From: CAYVBN01 sp964538565
GTDB taxonomy: Bacteria > Pseudomonadota > Alphaproteobacteria > Rhizobiales > Xanthobacteraceae
DNA length: 12,094 nt
Direction of reading: 5' to 3'
NCBI GenBank assembly: GCA_964538565.1
Contig: CAZIGW010000120.1
Coordinates: 1-12,094, forward strand
Shown: piece by piece, positions 11,817 through 12,094 of the stretch
How the letters are laid out: every line of letters starts with the position of its first letter
How positions within the stretch are numbered: the stretch's first letter is position 1
The notes under the pieces: generated by a model
Databases searched by the model: none
What the model was told of the DNA's origin: nothing
What the model saw: only the letters and a program-made list of their open reading frames with translations
Translations under genes and position numbers: made by a program

Positions 11817-12094
11817 ATGATCGAACCCATCGTCACCCCGTTTGAGATCTCCTGCGACGCCGTACAGTTTGATAGTATTCTTCATATGAGAAGCGCTCAT
11901 ATTCCATTCAGGTTTCATTTCGCCGAACTCGCTAGTCGGCTAGCCCATTTCGGCAAGAGTCGCGTGGGCAGCGTCACAATCAGTCTGCCGTTTGTTAGTT
12001 TTGGCGTAAGTCCCAAGAGTCGAGAGAAGCAGATCGCCCGGGAGATTGTGATCCGACTCAAAGATCGGCGGGTCTTGAGCGCCTGCGAATGTTG
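11817..12094 (+). CDS. Partial ORF, possible DUF6650-like small protein, runs off the window
   Basis: An open frame begins at ATG 11817 (TAG upstream at 11805) and runs 92 codons to the window edge without a stop. An internal ATG at 11886 is an equally likely start because conserved-looking sequence begins there. The C-terminal part (FAELASRLAHFG, VTISLPFVSFGVSP, IAREIVIRLKDRRVL) resembles small bacterial proteins of the DUF6650 kind, which have a short hydrophobic GVSW-like segment and end near FLEDRRVL. That resemblance is from memory and weak. Codon use differs from all upstream genes: many A/T third positions (AGA, ATT, TTT, GTT, AGT), which suggests transfer. No good ribosome-binding site is visible. 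Function unknown. Confidence 0.45.
   Translation, partial: MIEPIVTPFEISCDAVQFDSILHMRSAHIPFRFHFAELASRLAHFGKSRVGSVTISLPFVSFGVSPKSREKQIAREIVIRLKDRRVLSACEC

Overview
The window is a very G+C-rich stretch of bacterial chromosome. Codon use is strongly biased to G/C third positions. Gene content points to an alphaproteobacterium, most likely of the order Hyphomicrobiales (Rhizobiales): a rarA-type C-terminus, an rluC-type pseudouridine synthase, an HAD-IA phosphatase, an ATP12-family F1 assembly chaperone, and a FliK-like/FlhB-C-terminal-like pair. No rRNA, tRNA, CRISPR array, transposase or plasmid function was seen. Only the last ~280 bases look clearly less G+C-rich.

Layout. (1) 1-180: 3' end of rarA on +, with an in-frame TAG 27 codons before its natural end. 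(2) 222-1418: rluC-type 23S rRNA pseudouridine synthase, then a strong hairpin. (3) 1508-2472: small regulator module. An ArsR-type repressor gene starts directly downstream of a promoter whose spacer is a perfect 16-bp palindrome; an SRPBCC/AHSA1 gene follows, broken by an in-frame TAA at codon 14. (4) 2479-2502: hairpin between convergent genes. (5) 2527-7186, minus strand: a tight three-gene operon korC-korA-korB with overlapping ends. It encodes a 2-oxoacid oxidoreductase (fused gamma-alpha subunit plus ThDP/Fe-S beta subunit) and a GltD-like flavoprotein carrying its own ferredoxin domain. (6) 7187-7428: divergent control region with inverted repeats. (7) 7429-8148: HAD-IA phosphatase on +. 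(8) 8205-8681, minus: secreted glycine-rich repeat protein. (9) 8921-9694: ATP12-family chaperone on +. (10) 9802-11765: FliK-like protein overlapped by a short FlhB-C-terminal-domain protein. (11) 11817-end: lower-G+C region with an open frame running off the window.

How the genes work together. The Kor proteins form the clearest functional unit. 2-Oxoacid (most likely 2-oxoglutarate) is oxidatively decarboxylated on ThDP in KorA/KorB. Electrons would pass through the KorB [4Fe-4S] cluster to the ferredoxin domain of KorC, then through its FAD to NAD(P)+. The composition matches the korABC 2-oxoglutarate:NADP+ oxidoreductase described from Azoarcus evansii. The ArsR/SRPBCC block and the kor operon lie between rluC and the HAD gene, and the glycine-rich gene lies between HAD and ATP12. 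From memory, rarA, rluC, HAD and ATP12 are often near-contiguous in Rhizobiales, so these blocks look like insertions into a conserved neighbourhood. The FliK-like/FlhB-like pair could act on a type III export gate, but no other flagellar gene is visible. Two genes near the left end carry nonsense codons inside otherwise intact coding sequence; this is the most unexpected feature.
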